NCBI RefSeq assembly: GCF_000026145.1
Contig: NC_009445.1
Coordinates: forward strand, 4,216,001-4,280,000
Direction: 5' to 3'
DNA: 64,000 nt
Source: Bradyrhizobium sp. ORS 278
Lineage (GTDB): Bacteria > Pseudomonadota > Alphaproteobacteria > Rhizobiales > Xanthobacteraceae
Shown: piece after piece, positions 19,056 to 27,728 of the stretch
Position numbering within the stretch: position 1 is the first letter of the stretch
Layout: every line of letters starts with the position of its first letter
Program-made: the position numbers and the translations under genes
The notes under the pieces: generated by a model
Seen by the model: only the letters and a program-made list of their open reading frames with translations
What the model was told of the DNA's origin: nothing
Database searches by the model: none

Positions 19056-19336
19056 CCTGCAACCCTCCAAACACCGGCGCAGCCTTCACCCGACTGCCCG
19101 TCGACGCTACCGCCGAAACCGCGCCAAATCCATGGACTTGCCCGCGACACTTCGCTTCTAGCATTCGACTGCGAAACGGCAAGACGAACACATTGCGGCG
19201 GAGCCAGAAACGGGGCGCAGGCAGCCCGATCTGGGCGGAAGGTAGGCGTCGGCGCCCGCAAAAACAAGCACTTCGGCTCCGCCAAATCGCGGCCGGAGCT
19301 ACGTAATAACGCGAGTGTTAACGGCCGCGCGGGCCG

Positions 19337-20479
19337 TTACCCCTCCCGGTGCTCGGAGCCATCGTCGTCGGTATCGCGGTCGTGCTCGTCGGACTCAACC
19401 TCGTCGGACTCGACCTCGGCGACATCGAACTCCGTCTCGTCCTCGGCAGAAACCCCGGCCAATTCGGCGACGGTCTCGCCGTCCTGCTCGGCGGCGAGCT
19501 CCTCGTCCTCCATCTGCTCGACGAGTTCCTCGTCCTCGAGCTCCTCGACCTCGAGGCTTGCTGCGTCGGCGTCCGCCTGCGTGTCCGAGATCGTCAGATC
19601 GCCGACGGCGAGCCGCGACGCGTGTTCGTCATCCAGAACGGCAGCCTCGGCCTCTCCGACGTCCGCCTCGCCCGTACCGGCCAGCGTTTCGATCACACCG
19701 CTTTCGACCAGGCTCGTCCCGGCGACGGCCGGCTCGTCCTCGGATGCCTCCGCCTCGGCGGCGTCCGCCTCACCCGCCTCAGCCTCGACCGCCGGTGCCA
19801 GCGCCAGATCGAGATCACCCGGATCCAGTGGCTCCTCGTCCTCACGCAAGGTCGGATCATCCGATGGCGTTGGGACGGTGAAGCCGGTGGGCAGCCGCGA
19901 ATCCAGCAGGCCCGTGCCTTTCAGCTCTTCGAGACCCGGCAGATCGCCCAGGGTTTCCAGGCTGAACTGGGTGAGGAACGCATCCGTCGTACCGAAGGTG
20001 AGCGGCCGACCCGGGGTTTTGCGGCGGCCGCGCGGCTTAATCCAGCCGGTCTCCAGGAGAACGTCGAGGGTGCCCTTTGACGTCACCACGCCGCGGATCT
20101 CTTCGATTTCGGCGCGCGTCACCGGCTGGTGGTAGGCGACGATCGCCAGCACCTCGATGGCCGCCCGCGACAGCTTGCGCGTCTCGGTGCTCTCGCGCGT
20201 CATCAGCCAGGCGAGATCGCCGGCGGTGCGGAAGCTCCATTTGTTGGCGACGCGTACGAGATTCACGCCGCGATTGGCGTAATCCGCCTGCAGTTGCGCC
20301 AGCGCGGCCTTGATGTCGACACCATCAGGCATACGCTTGGCAAGCGTGGCCTGCTCCAGCGGCTCGGCCGAGGCAAACAGAAGGGCTTCCAGGATGCGCA
20401 ACGCTTCGGGGCGCACCTCGGGCTCGCTCGTCGCGATCTCGTCGGGCTCTTCCATGCGCAGTTCCGCCAAGCTAGCCAT
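19337..20479 (-). CDS. scpB: Segregation and condensation protein ScpB with long acidic tail
   Basis: ScpB pairs with ScpA and SMC in the bacterial condensin complex. The winged-helix region spans residues about 20-200 (ALRILEALLFASAEPL, LSRAAIEVLAIVAYHQPVTRAEIEEIRG, LLETGWIKPRGRRKTPGRPL). After LDSRLPTGF a tail of roughly 170 residues is dominated by Glu, Asp and Ala. Typical ScpB proteins are about 180-240 residues; this one is 380. ATG 20479 has AAGGAG nine bases upstream and is preferred to TTG 20506, which would overlap scpA by eight bases. Confidence 0.92.
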   Translation of the reverse strand: MASLAELRMEEPDEIATSEPEVRPEALRILEALLFASAEPLEQATLAKRMPDGVDIKAALAQLQADYANRGVNLVRVANKWSFRTAGDLAWLMTRESTETRKLSRAAIEVLAIVAYHQPVTRAEIEEIRGVVTSKGTLDVLLETGWIKPRGRRKTPGRPLTFGTTDAFLTQFSLETLGDLPGLEELKGTGLLDSRLPTGFTVPTPSDDPTLREDEEPLDPGDLDLALAPAVEAEAGEADAAEAEASEDEPAVAGTSLVESGVIETLAGTGEADVGEAEAAVLDDEHASRLAVGDLTISDTQADADAASLEVEELEDEELVEQMEDEELAAEQDGETVAELAGVSAEDETEFDVAEVESDEVESDEHDRDTDDDGSEHREG

Positions 20480-20498
20480 GGCAGGGTCTCCTTCTTCG

Positions 20499-21338
20499 TT
20501 ACTCAACCGTCAAGTCCGGCGCAGCCATCGCGCCGGGCTGGTTCGGTGGACGCTTCCGAAAATACAGCGGCGCGAACGCCTGCTTCTGGTTCAACTCGAG
20601 CTTGCCTTCGCGGACCAGCTCGAGCACGGCCGCGAAGCTCGAGGCGAAGACGGTGGCCTTTTGCGTGGGCTCGGGGACGTAGCTCAGCAGGTAGTCGTCG
20701 AGGCATCCCCAGTCGTCGGAGACCTCGGTCATGCCGACCAGCCGCTCGAGCGTCGCGCGCGCCTCGGCGAGCGACCAGACGGTGCGCTTGGCCATGTGCA
20801 CCGATGTCACAACCCGCGCCTGGCGCTGGATGGCGTAGGCCGAGAGCAGGTCGAACAGCGTCGCCGTGAATTTCGGCTTCCGGACCTCGGCGATCGCCTC
20901 CGGATTGCCGCGCGGGAACACGTCGCGCTGGAACTGCGGCCGGTTCATCAGGCGGTTGGCGGCCTCGCGGATTGCCTCCAGCCGGCGCAGCCGGTTGGCG
21001 AGCGCGGTCGCCATCTCCTCGGCGCTCGGCCCCTCCTGGGCCGGTGGCTCCGGCAGCAGCAGGCGCGACTTCAGGAAGGCGAGCCAGGCCGCCATCACGA
21101 GATAGTCGGCGGCGAGCTCGAGCCTGATCTTGCGCGCGGCTTCGATGAACTGCAGGTACTGGTCGGCAAGCGCCAGGATGGAGATCTTGGCAAGGTCGAC
21201 CTTCTGCTGCCGCGCCAGCGCGAGCAGCAGGTCGAGCGGGCCTTCATAGCCCTCGACGTCGACGACCAATGCCGGCTCGGCTTCGGCCAGCTCCGTCGTG
21301 GGACGGCCGGTTTCAAACGACAGAATTTCAGCGGTCAT
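20499..21338 (-). CDS. scpA: Segregation and condensation protein ScpA
   Basis: This 279-residue kleisin subunit bridges SMC heads in bacterial condensin. VEGYEGPLDLLLALARQQKVDLAKI is the N-terminal ScpA signature, and YLVMAAWLAFLKSRLLLP follows. The C-terminal winged helix is around ASSFAAVLELVREGKLELNQ. The start at 21338 overlaps the nagZ stop by four bases (ATGA), and scpB begins 20 bases after the scpA stop. The frame extends upstream inside nagZ without homology. Confidence 0.95.
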   Translation of the reverse strand: MTAEILSFETGRPTTELAEAEPALVVDVEGYEGPLDLLLALARQQKVDLAKISILALADQYLQFIEAARKIRLELAADYLVMAAWLAFLKSRLLLPEPPAQEGPSAEEMATALANRLRRLEAIREAANRLMNRPQFQRDVFPRGNPEAIAEVRKPKFTATLFDLLSAYAIQRQARVVTSVHMAKRTVWSLAEARATLERLVGMTEVSDDWGCLDDYLLSYVPEPTQKATVFASSFAAVLELVREGKLELNQKQAFAPLYFRKRPPNQPGAMAAPDLTVE

Positions 21339-22363
21339 GCGCTCGCGGGTCCCAGCCGGTTGATCAGGCCATCGAGCTCGGCGCTGAATGCGCTGCGGTC
21401 GATCCCTTGGGGTGCCTTGCGCGCCGCAAGCGCGCGATTGGCGCGGATCAGAGCCTGACCGGCAAGCTCCGGCGTGTCGGCCGCGACGGCCTGCATCTCG
21501 TCGAGCTTGCCGTTGCAATGCAGAACCATGTCGCAGCCGGCCGCGACGATCGCGCGCGTGCGCTCGGCGATCGTTCCGGCCAAAGCGTTCATGGACACGT
21601 CATCACTCATCAACAAACCTTGGAACCCGATCCGTTCGCGAATCACCCGCTGGATCATTGTCGCAGAAGTCGTGGCAGGATGGGCGGCGTCGATGGCGCT
21701 AAACACAACATGTGCAGTCATGGCCATCGGCAGGTCGGCAAGCGGCCGGAAGGCGGCGAAATCGGTGGCGTCGAGCTCGGTTTCCGGGGTGTCGACCGCG
21801 GGCAGCCGGTGGTGGCTGTCGGCGGTGGCCCGGCCGTGGCCGGGGATGTGCTTGAGCACCGGCAGCACGCCGCCCTCCGCCAGCCCCTCCGTCACCGCCC
21901 TCGCAATGGCCGCCACCTTGTGCGGCGTCGTGCCATAGGCCCGATCTCCGATCACCGCATCCGCGCCGGCGATGGGCACGTCGGCCAGCGGCAGGCAGTC
22001 GACGGTGATCCCGAGCTGGGTCAGATCGTCGGCGATCAGGCGGGCGCTGAGCCAGGCGGCGCGCAGGCCCAAGGCCGAATCAAGGTCGTAAAGGCGGTCG
22101 AAGACGGCGCCTGCCGGGTATGCCGGCCAGTGCGGCGGCCCCAGCCGCTGCACCCGGCCGCCCTCCTGATCGATCAGGACCGGGGCGTCGGCGCGGCCGG
22201 CGCAACTCCTCAAATCCTTAACGAGAGCAGTCACTTGGGTGGGTGACTGGACGTTGCGCTTGAACAGGATGAAGCCCCAGGGCTTCGCGTCGCGGATGAA
22301 GGCGCGCTCGGCCTCGGTGAGGTCCGGGCCGGAAATGCCGGTAATGAAAGCCCGCATGGTCAT
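21335..22363 (-). CDS. nagZ: Beta-N-acetylhexosaminidase NagZ
   Basis: This 342-residue cytoplasmic glycoside hydrolase family 3 enzyme removes GlcNAc from anhydro-muropeptides in peptidoglycan recycling. The family signature KHIPGHGRATADSHHRLP contains the catalytic His/Asp of the mobile loop, with VLIDQEGGRVQRL and SDDVSMNAL (nucleophile Asp) also present. A Met two codons downstream is an equally possible start. It is the first gene of nagZ-scpA-scpB and lies just downstream of the SPOR gene. Confidence 0.95.
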   Translation of the reverse strand: MTMRAFITGISGPDLTEAERAFIRDAKPWGFILFKRNVQSPTQVTALVKDLRSCAGRADAPVLIDQEGGRVQRLGPPHWPAYPAGAVFDRLYDLDSALGLRAAWLSARLIADDLTQLGITVDCLPLADVPIAGADAVIGDRAYGTTPHKVAAIARAVTEGLAEGGVLPVLKHIPGHGRATADSHHRLPAVDTPETELDATDFAAFRPLADLPMAMTAHVVFSAIDAAHPATTSATMIQRVIRERIGFQGLLMSDDVSMNALAGTIAERTRAIVAAGCDMVLHCNGKLDEMQAVAADTPELAGQALIRANRALAARKAPQGIDRSAFSAELDGLINRLGPASA

Positions 22364-22405
22364 GCGGGCCGCATAGACCCCGTCTCGGGGGCGGTCAAGC
22401 GAGCC

Positions 22406-23962
22406 TTAATTATTGCTAAACAGGAAACACTGTCCGCCGGCGGTTTTCAACGTTCCGCACATCTTGTTGGCCTCCTCCCTCGTCGCGAAGGGACCGACAG
22501 CCGCGCGATACTTGACACCACCCTTGTCGCCCAGATCCGTCCGCTTGATGATCGGCTCGTATTTGCCGAGCACCGCGCCGTACTTGTCCTGCACCGCCTT
22601 GTAAGACGACATCGCCTCAGCCTCACTGGCCTGCGACGAGATCGAGACCAGATAGCCGCCCGTGGTGCCGCTGCTGGTCTGTTCGGTGACCGGAACGGCA
22701 GCCGCGATGCGGGCCGGCGCTGCGGCGGGCGCAGCCTGCGAGGTCAGCGGCATCGGGGTGTCGGTAGCCGCAGAGGCATTCGCGTTGGCCGGCGACTTCT
22801 TGCCCTTCGCCTGCTTGGCCGGCGGCGGATTGGCCGGCGGCATGGCAGCCGGGTCAGCTGCGGCGCCCTGGTTGCCGCCGGTGACCGACAGTGTCTTGAT
22901 CGGCCGCGGATCGCTGTTGGGCAGGATCCCGTTGGCGTTGGCGATCTGCGCCGGCGTCACGCTCGGGGCAGCGGCCGGCGGAGTCCCGCCGTTCTGGTTC
23001 ATCTGCGGAAACACCACGCGCGGACTGCCGCTACGGGTGGTGTTGAGATCCATCGGTGCCTCCTCTCGGGACACCAACTTCTCGCCGCCATCATTGCCAA
23101 GCAGCCGGTCCGGCACCTTCGGTGTCGTGTCCTGCTGCGCCATGATCTTGGTCGGGCTGTTATCAGCGCGGATGATCGGCGGCTCACCCGTGCGGCTGGA
23201 GGAGATGTAGGTCTTGTAGCCATAGGCGCCGCCGGTTCCGACCACCGCAAGGGTCAGCACCGCGAGCACGGTGCTCATGCCGCCGCGCCGCCGCGGCCGC
23301 TCCTCTTCCTCGCCCTCGTCGTAGCCGTCCTGATAGCCGTATTGACCGTCCTGGAAGTCGTTATCGCCTTGAAAACCCTGCTGGTCCCCGCCCATCTGGC
23401 CGAACAGCGCATCGTCGTAGCGCGAGGAGTCCTGCCCGTTGTCATCAAAGCCATCGCGGTTGTAATCGCGATCGTTCTCGGCAAAGCCGTGGCGCGAATC
23501 GCCCACGCTGTAGTCGAGCTTGGACAACTGGTCGGCAAATTCGGGGTTCGGAAAACCGGGCTGCTGCCGCGGCGCGGCGGGCGCGAAATCCTGCTCGGGG
23601 AAGCCTGGCTGACCGCGCGGATCCTGGAAGCCCGCGGGAAACGGCGGAGGAACGGGTGCCGGCTGCGGCGGCTCGCGCCCCATGTCGGCAAATGGGTTGG
23701 CCGCCGCGGGCTGGGCACGCTGCATCCACGCCGGAGCACCGGCCGGCGGCATGCCGGCGGCGGCCTGTTCCGGAGCAGGTGCCGCGGGGCGGGCCATCGG
23801 CCGCTGCTGGGGCTGCGGGGTTCCCCGGCCTGATGCGGCAAAAGGATCGTTCTGCCCGATCAGGCGGGCGAGCTCGGCGAGCGGATCGGCATCGGCCTGC
23901 TGGTTTCCACCGCGGCCAAAACCATCAGCGGGAAAGGGTCTGTCCTGGTAACGATCAGCCAT
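22406..23962 (-). CDS. SPOR-domain membrane protein
   Basis: This 518-residue protein has a cytoplasmic N-terminal half rich in Pro, Gln, Asp and Gly, one TM helix near residues 230-250 (MSTVLAVLTLAVVGTGGAYGY, preceded by PRRRG), a periplasmic Pro/Ala linker, and a C-terminal SPOR domain (about residues 440-518: GGYLVSISSQASEAEAM, KYRAAVGPFATREEANKMC) that binds denuded septal peptidoglycan. A role in cell division is inferred from the SPOR domain. It lies between argS and nagZ on the same strand, an arrangement common in this order. Confidence 0.9.
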   Translation of the reverse strand: MADRYQDRPFPADGFGRGGNQQADADPLAELARLIGQNDPFAASGRGTPQPQQRPMARPAAPAPEQAAAGMPPAGAPAWMQRAQPAAANPFADMGREPPQPAPVPPPFPAGFQDPRGQPGFPEQDFAPAAPRQQPGFPNPEFADQLSKLDYSVGDSRHGFAENDRDYNRDGFDDNGQDSSRYDDALFGQMGGDQQGFQGDNDFQDGQYGYQDGYDEGEEEERPRRRGGMSTVLAVLTLAVVGTGGAYGYKTYISSSRTGEPPIIRADNSPTKIMAQQDTTPKVPDRLLGNDGGEKLVSREEAPMDLNTTRSGSPRVVFPQMNQNGGTPPAAAPSVTPAQIANANGILPNSDPRPIKTLSVTGGNQGAAADPAAMPPANPPPAKQAKGKKSPANANASAATDTPMPLTSQAAPAAAPARIAAAVPVTEQTSSGTTGGYLVSISSQASEAEAMSSYKAVQDKYGAVLGKYEPIIKRTDLGDKGGVKYRAAVGPFATREEANKMCGTLKTAGGQCFLFSNN

Positions 23963-24057
23963 CGTGATGAAGCGTCCCTGCGGGTGAGCCGCATATGCGT
24001 CCTAAGGCGGACCCTGCCAGATTGAGGCCCCCAACTGAAGTCGCGTGTTTCCCCCAA

Positions 24058-25854
24058 TCAGCGCATTGCATCAGGAGCATTAACGCCCAAGATCGCAAGT
24101 CCCGACGCCAGAACCGAGACGACGCCCTGAACCATGGCCAAACGTGCCTTGGTCAATTCTGCATCATCATCGATAATGAAGCGTAAATAGGGCAAATCCC
24201 GGCCCCGCGTCCAGAGGGCGTGAAATTCGCTTGCAAGTTCATAGAGGTAGAAGGCGATCCGGTGGGGCTCATGGGCCATCGCCGCGCTTTCCACCGTACG
24301 TGGGTACAGCGCCAGCCGTTTCAAGAGGTCGTGTTCGGCCGAGTCGGCGAGTCTTTCCAGCTTCGCCTCGCGCAGGAAGGCGATCCGCGCCCCCTCCTCC
24401 TCAGGCAGTTCCGGCAAGCTCTCCCGGGCGTTACGGAAGATCGAATGCCCGCGTGCGTGCCCGTATTGGACGTAGAAGACGGGATTGTCCTTCGACTGCT
24501 CTATGACCTTGGCGAGGTCGAAATCGAGCACCGCATCATTTTTGCGATAAAGCATCATGAAACGGACCGCATCGCGCCCTACTTCATCAACAACTTCGCG
24601 CAAGGTGACGAAGTCGCCGGAGCGCTTGGACATCTTCACCGGCTCGCCATTGCGCAGCAGCTTCACGAGCTGCACGACCTTGACGTCGAGCGTAGCCTGC
24701 GCCGCGGTCACCGCCTTCACCGCGGCCTGCATGCGCTTGATATAGCCGCCATGATCGGCGCCGAACACGTCGATGAGATCGGCAAAGCCGCGCTCGAACT
24801 TGTGCCGGTGGTTGGCAATGTCGGAGGCGAAATAGGTGTAGCTCCCGTCCGACTTGATCAGCGGACGATCGACGTCATCGCCAAAGGCGGTGGCGCGGAA
24901 CAGCAGCTGCTCGCGGTCCTCCCAGTCCTCGACCGGCGCACCCTTGGGCGGCGGCAGGCGGCCTTCATAGACGTCACCGCGTTCACGCAGGAAATCGATC
25001 GTCTCGGCGACCTTGTTGTTGCCGCCCGTGATCAGCGAGCGCTCGGAGAAGAACACGTCGTGCCTGATGTTGAGCGCGGCGAGATCATCCTTGATCTCGT
25101 CCATCATCATCGCGATCGCCTTGTCGCGCACGATCGGCAGCCACTGCGCGTCAGGCATCGCCTTCAGCTTGTCGCCGTGCTCGGTCTTGAGCGCCTGCCC
25201 GACCGGCTTCAGATAGTCGCCGGGATAGAGCCCTTCCGGGATCGCGCCGATGTCCTCGCCGAGCGCCTCGCGATAGCGGAGATACGCGGAGCGCGCGAGC
25301 ACGTCGACCTGCGCGCCGGCATCGTTAATGTAGTACTCGCGCGTGACGTCGCGGCCTGCGAACTGCAACAGGCTCGACAGCGCGTCGCCGAACACGGCAC
25401 CGCGGCAGTGGCCGACATGCATCGGTCCCGTAGGGTTCGCCGAGACGTACTCGACATTCACCTTGGGCGCGCCCGGCACGGGCGCGACGCGGCCGTAGGC
25501 GGCACCTTCACGCAGGATGGTGGCGAGGGCCTTGGACCAGACGGAGGGCTGCAAGGTGAGATTGATGAAGCCGGGACCGGCGACGTCCACCTTCGCCACC
25601 AGCTCATCGGCGCGCAACCGCTCGGCAATTTGTTCGGCGAGATCGCGCGGCTTGGCCTTGGCCTCCTTGGCCAGCACCATCGCGGCATTGGTCGCCATGT
25701 CGCCGTGGCTCGGATCGCGCGGCGGCTCGACCACCACGCGCGAAAAATCGATGCCTTCGGGCCAGCCGCCAGACTTGGCCAGCGCGGCGCAGATGGCGTG
25801 CACGCGGGCCAGCATGTCAGCAAAAAGATAGGGGGTGGACGCTTGTTCAACCAT
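24058..25854 (-). CDS. argS: Arginine-tRNA ligase
   Basis: This 598-residue class I aminoacyl-tRNA synthetase charges tRNA-Arg. The HIGH-type motif appears as [17 protein letters not shown] and the KMSKS-type loop as [11 protein letters not shown]. The N-terminal Add1 domain and C-terminal DALR anticodon-binding domain ([31 protein letters not shown]) are present. The dgt stop lies eight bases upstream of its start, so dgt-argS-SPOR may be one transcription unit. Confidence 0.96.
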   Translation of the reverse strand: MVEQASTPYLFADMLARVHAICAALAKSGGWPEGIDFSRVVVEPPRDPSHGDMATNAAMVLAKEAKAKPRDLAEQIAERLRADELVAKVDVAGPGFINLTLQPSVWSKALATILREGAAYGRVAPVPGAPKVNVEYVSANPTGPMHVGHCRGAVFGDALSSLLQFAGRDVTREYYINDAGAQVDVLARSAYLRYREALGEDIGAIPEGLYPGDYLKPVGQALKTEHGDKLKAMPDAQWLPIVRDKAIAMMMDEIKDDLAALNIRHDVFFSERSLITGGNNKVAETIDFLRERGDVYEGRLPPPKGAPVEDWEDREQLLFRATAFGDDVDRPLIKSDGSYTYFASDIANHRHKFERGFADLIDVFGADHGGYIKRMQAAVKAVTAAQATLDVKVVQLVKLLRNGEPVKMSKRSGDFVTLREVVDEVGRDAVRFMMLYRKNDAVLDFDLAKVIEQSKDNPVFYVQYGHARGHSIFRNARESLPELPEEEGARIAFLREAKLERLADSAEHDLLKRLALYPRTVESAAMAHEPHRIAFYLYELASEFHALWTRGRDLPYLRFIIDDDAELTKARLAMVQGVVSVLASGLAILGVNAPDAMR

Positions 25855-25862
25855 GCCGCCGC

Positions 25863-27029
25863 CTAACGCAAATCCGGGGTCGAGTCAAAAAGCCGGTGGT
25901 GTTCGGTTAACGCAAAACGGTCGGTCATTCCGGCGATAAAGTGGCTGATCCGGCGCGCCCGCTCGCCCTCTCCCCCGCACCCATCGAGCCAGCCGGCCGG
26001 CAGGGTCGCGCCGTCCTGCTGATAGCGGCCGAACAGGTCGGCCACGATCCGCTCGGCATCGCGCATCACGCGCATCACCCGCTCATGGCGATACATCCGC
26101 TGCCAGAGGAACGCCTTGATGGTGGCTTCGTGCTCGGCGACATCCGCCGGAAACGCCACCAGCGGCCCGGCGTGGCGCCTGACGTCATGCGGCGAGACGG
26201 GCTTCGCCTGCTCGATTCGGCGCTCCGCCTCGCCGGCCACGGCCGCGATCAGATAGGAAATCAGCTCGCGCACCAGCTCCGCTCCGCGGCGGATATCGTC
26301 GAGCGACGGATAGTGCCGGTCGATCTCCGCAATGATGGCCGCGAGCAGCGGCACCTCCTTGAGATCGTCGACCGTGAACAGGCCGGCACGCAGCCCGTCG
26401 TCGATGTCATGGGCATCATAGGCGATGTCGTCGGCGAGGGCTGCGACCTGTGCCTCGAGCGAGGCGTAGCTCCACAGCTCCAGGTCGAACCTCGCGTTGA
26501 ACTCGGCAATCCCGGCGGGGACCGGCCCCTGCAACGGGCCGTTGTGCTTGACGATGCCTTCGAGCGATTCCCAGGTCAGGTTCAGGCCATCGAAATCCGG
26601 ATAGCGCTGCTCGAACGCCGTGACGATGCGCAATGTCTGGGCATTGTGGTCGAAGCCGCCATGGTCCGCCATGCAGCGGTTGAGCGCCCGCTCTCCGGCA
26701 TGGCCGAACGGCGGATGGCCGAGATCATGGGCCAGGGCCAGCGTCTCCGTCAGATCCTCGTCGAGGCCGAGCTGGCGCGCCAGGGCGCGGGCGATCTGGG
26801 CGACCTCCAGGGAATGGGTCAGGCGGGTGCGGTAGTGGTCGCCTTCGTGGAAGACGAACACCTGCGTCTTGTGCTTCAGCCGGCGGAAGGCCGTGGAGTG
26901 GATCACCCGGTCGCAATCCCGGCGAAACGGGCTGCGGGTGCGCGACGGCGGCTCGGCGAACAGGCGGCCCCGGCTGCGGTCGGGATCGCAGGAATAGGGA
27001 GCGCGGGGAGCAGCCATTCCGACCGACAC
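25863..27029 (-). CDS. dgt: dGTPase-like HD-domain triphosphohydrolase
   Basis: This 388-residue enzyme hydrolyses deoxynucleoside triphosphates to the nucleoside and triphosphate, probably balancing dNTP pools. The motifs [21 protein letters not shown] ([17 protein letters not shown]), [29 protein letters not shown] and [13 protein letters not shown] are those of the HD superfamily dGTPase type 2 proteins. A Met four codons inside is an alternative start. It is divergent from erpA with about 110 bp between starts. Confidence 0.93.
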   Translation of the reverse strand: MSVGMAAPRAPYSCDPDRSRGRLFAEPPSRTRSPFRRDCDRVIHSTAFRRLKHKTQVFVFHEGDHYRTRLTHSLEVAQIARALARQLGLDEDLTETLALAHDLGHPPFGHAGERALNRCMADHGGFDHNAQTLRIVTAFEQRYPDFDGLNLTWESLEGIVKHNGPLQGPVPAGIAEFNARFDLELWSYASLEAQVAALADDIAYDAHDIDDGLRAGLFTVDDLKEVPLLAAIIAEIDRHYPSLDDIRRGAELVRELISYLIAAVAGEAERRIEQAKPVSPHDVRRHAGPLVAFPADVAEHEATIKAFLWQRMYRHERVMRVMRDAERIVADLFGRYQQDGATLPAGWLDGCGGEGERARRISHFIAGMTDRFALTEHHRLFDSTPDLR

Positions 27030-27138
27030 GGGCGATTGTTCCTTTTGCGGTTTGATTCCTCGACCGGGCCCACTTAACTATGGGGAGCGCCCGAGACCAA
27101 ATGAATAGGGCATGACTTGCACTCGGAGACCTTCCGCG

Positions 27139-27510
27139 ATGACCGATGCCTTGATGACCGATGCTCCGATGACCAATGCCTCGACCGGCCCCGTCACCAT
27201 CAGCGAGCGCGCCGCCCGCCGCATCGGCGAGATCCTCGGCAAGGAGAGCGCCGGTGCGATGCTGCGCATCTCCGTCGAGGGCGGCGGCTGCTCTGGCTTC
27301 CAGTACAAGTTCGACATCGACCGCGCCAAGGCCGAGGACGATCTGGTGATCGCCCGCGACAAGGCCGTCGTGCTGGTCGATCCGGCCTCGGTGCCGTTCC
27401 TGGCCGGCTCGGAAGTCGATTTCGTCGACGACCTGATGGGCGCCTCGTTCCGGATCAACAATCCCAACGCCACCGCCTCCTGCGGCTGCGGCACCAGCTT
27501 CTCGGTCTGA
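27139..27510 (+). CDS. erpA: A-type iron-sulfur cluster insertion protein ErpA
   Basis: This 123-residue A-type carrier delivers Fe-S clusters to target apoproteins. The three cluster-binding cysteines are in GGGCSGFQYKF and in ATASCGCGTSFSV at the C terminus. The repeats MTDA/MTDAP/MTNA make the start uncertain by a few codons; ATG 27139 has GGAG ten bases upstream. ErpA rather than IscA is favoured because there is no isc operon and the gene adjoins dgt, as in many alphaproteobacteria. Confidence 0.9.
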   Translation: MTDALMTDAPMTNASTGPVTISERAARRIGEILGKESAGAMLRISVEGGGCSGFQYKFDIDRAKAEDDLVIARDKAVVLVDPASVPFLAGSEVDFVDDLMGASFRINNPNATASCGCGTSFSV

Positions 27511-27527
27511 TTTCTCGCCACGCCCAC

Positions 27528-27671
27528 CGTCATTCCAGGAGCAAGGCCGAAGGCATTGAACCCGGAATCTCGAGCCGGCTCGGATTCTTTTCCAGCCATT
27601 TCGAAATTGCGGGTTCAATCTTCCCACACAGCTGCGGCGCCGCTGCATGGGACGTTTGCCCCGGAATGACG
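27528..27671. repeat. Intergenic palindromic element with CGTCATTCC/GGAATGACG ends
   Basis: This 144-bp element lies between the convergent erpA and histidine kinase genes. The ends CGTCATTCC and GGAATGACG are perfect inverted copies. Internal segments such as GAACCCG and CGGGTTC (around 27558 and 27608) also pair. It may terminate transcription from both sides. Confidence 0.7.
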
Positions 27672-27728
27672 GCTTGGGGTGAGAGACATCGGTACTCGCT
27701 GATCCAGCGCGATTTCCCCTCCTCCGCG

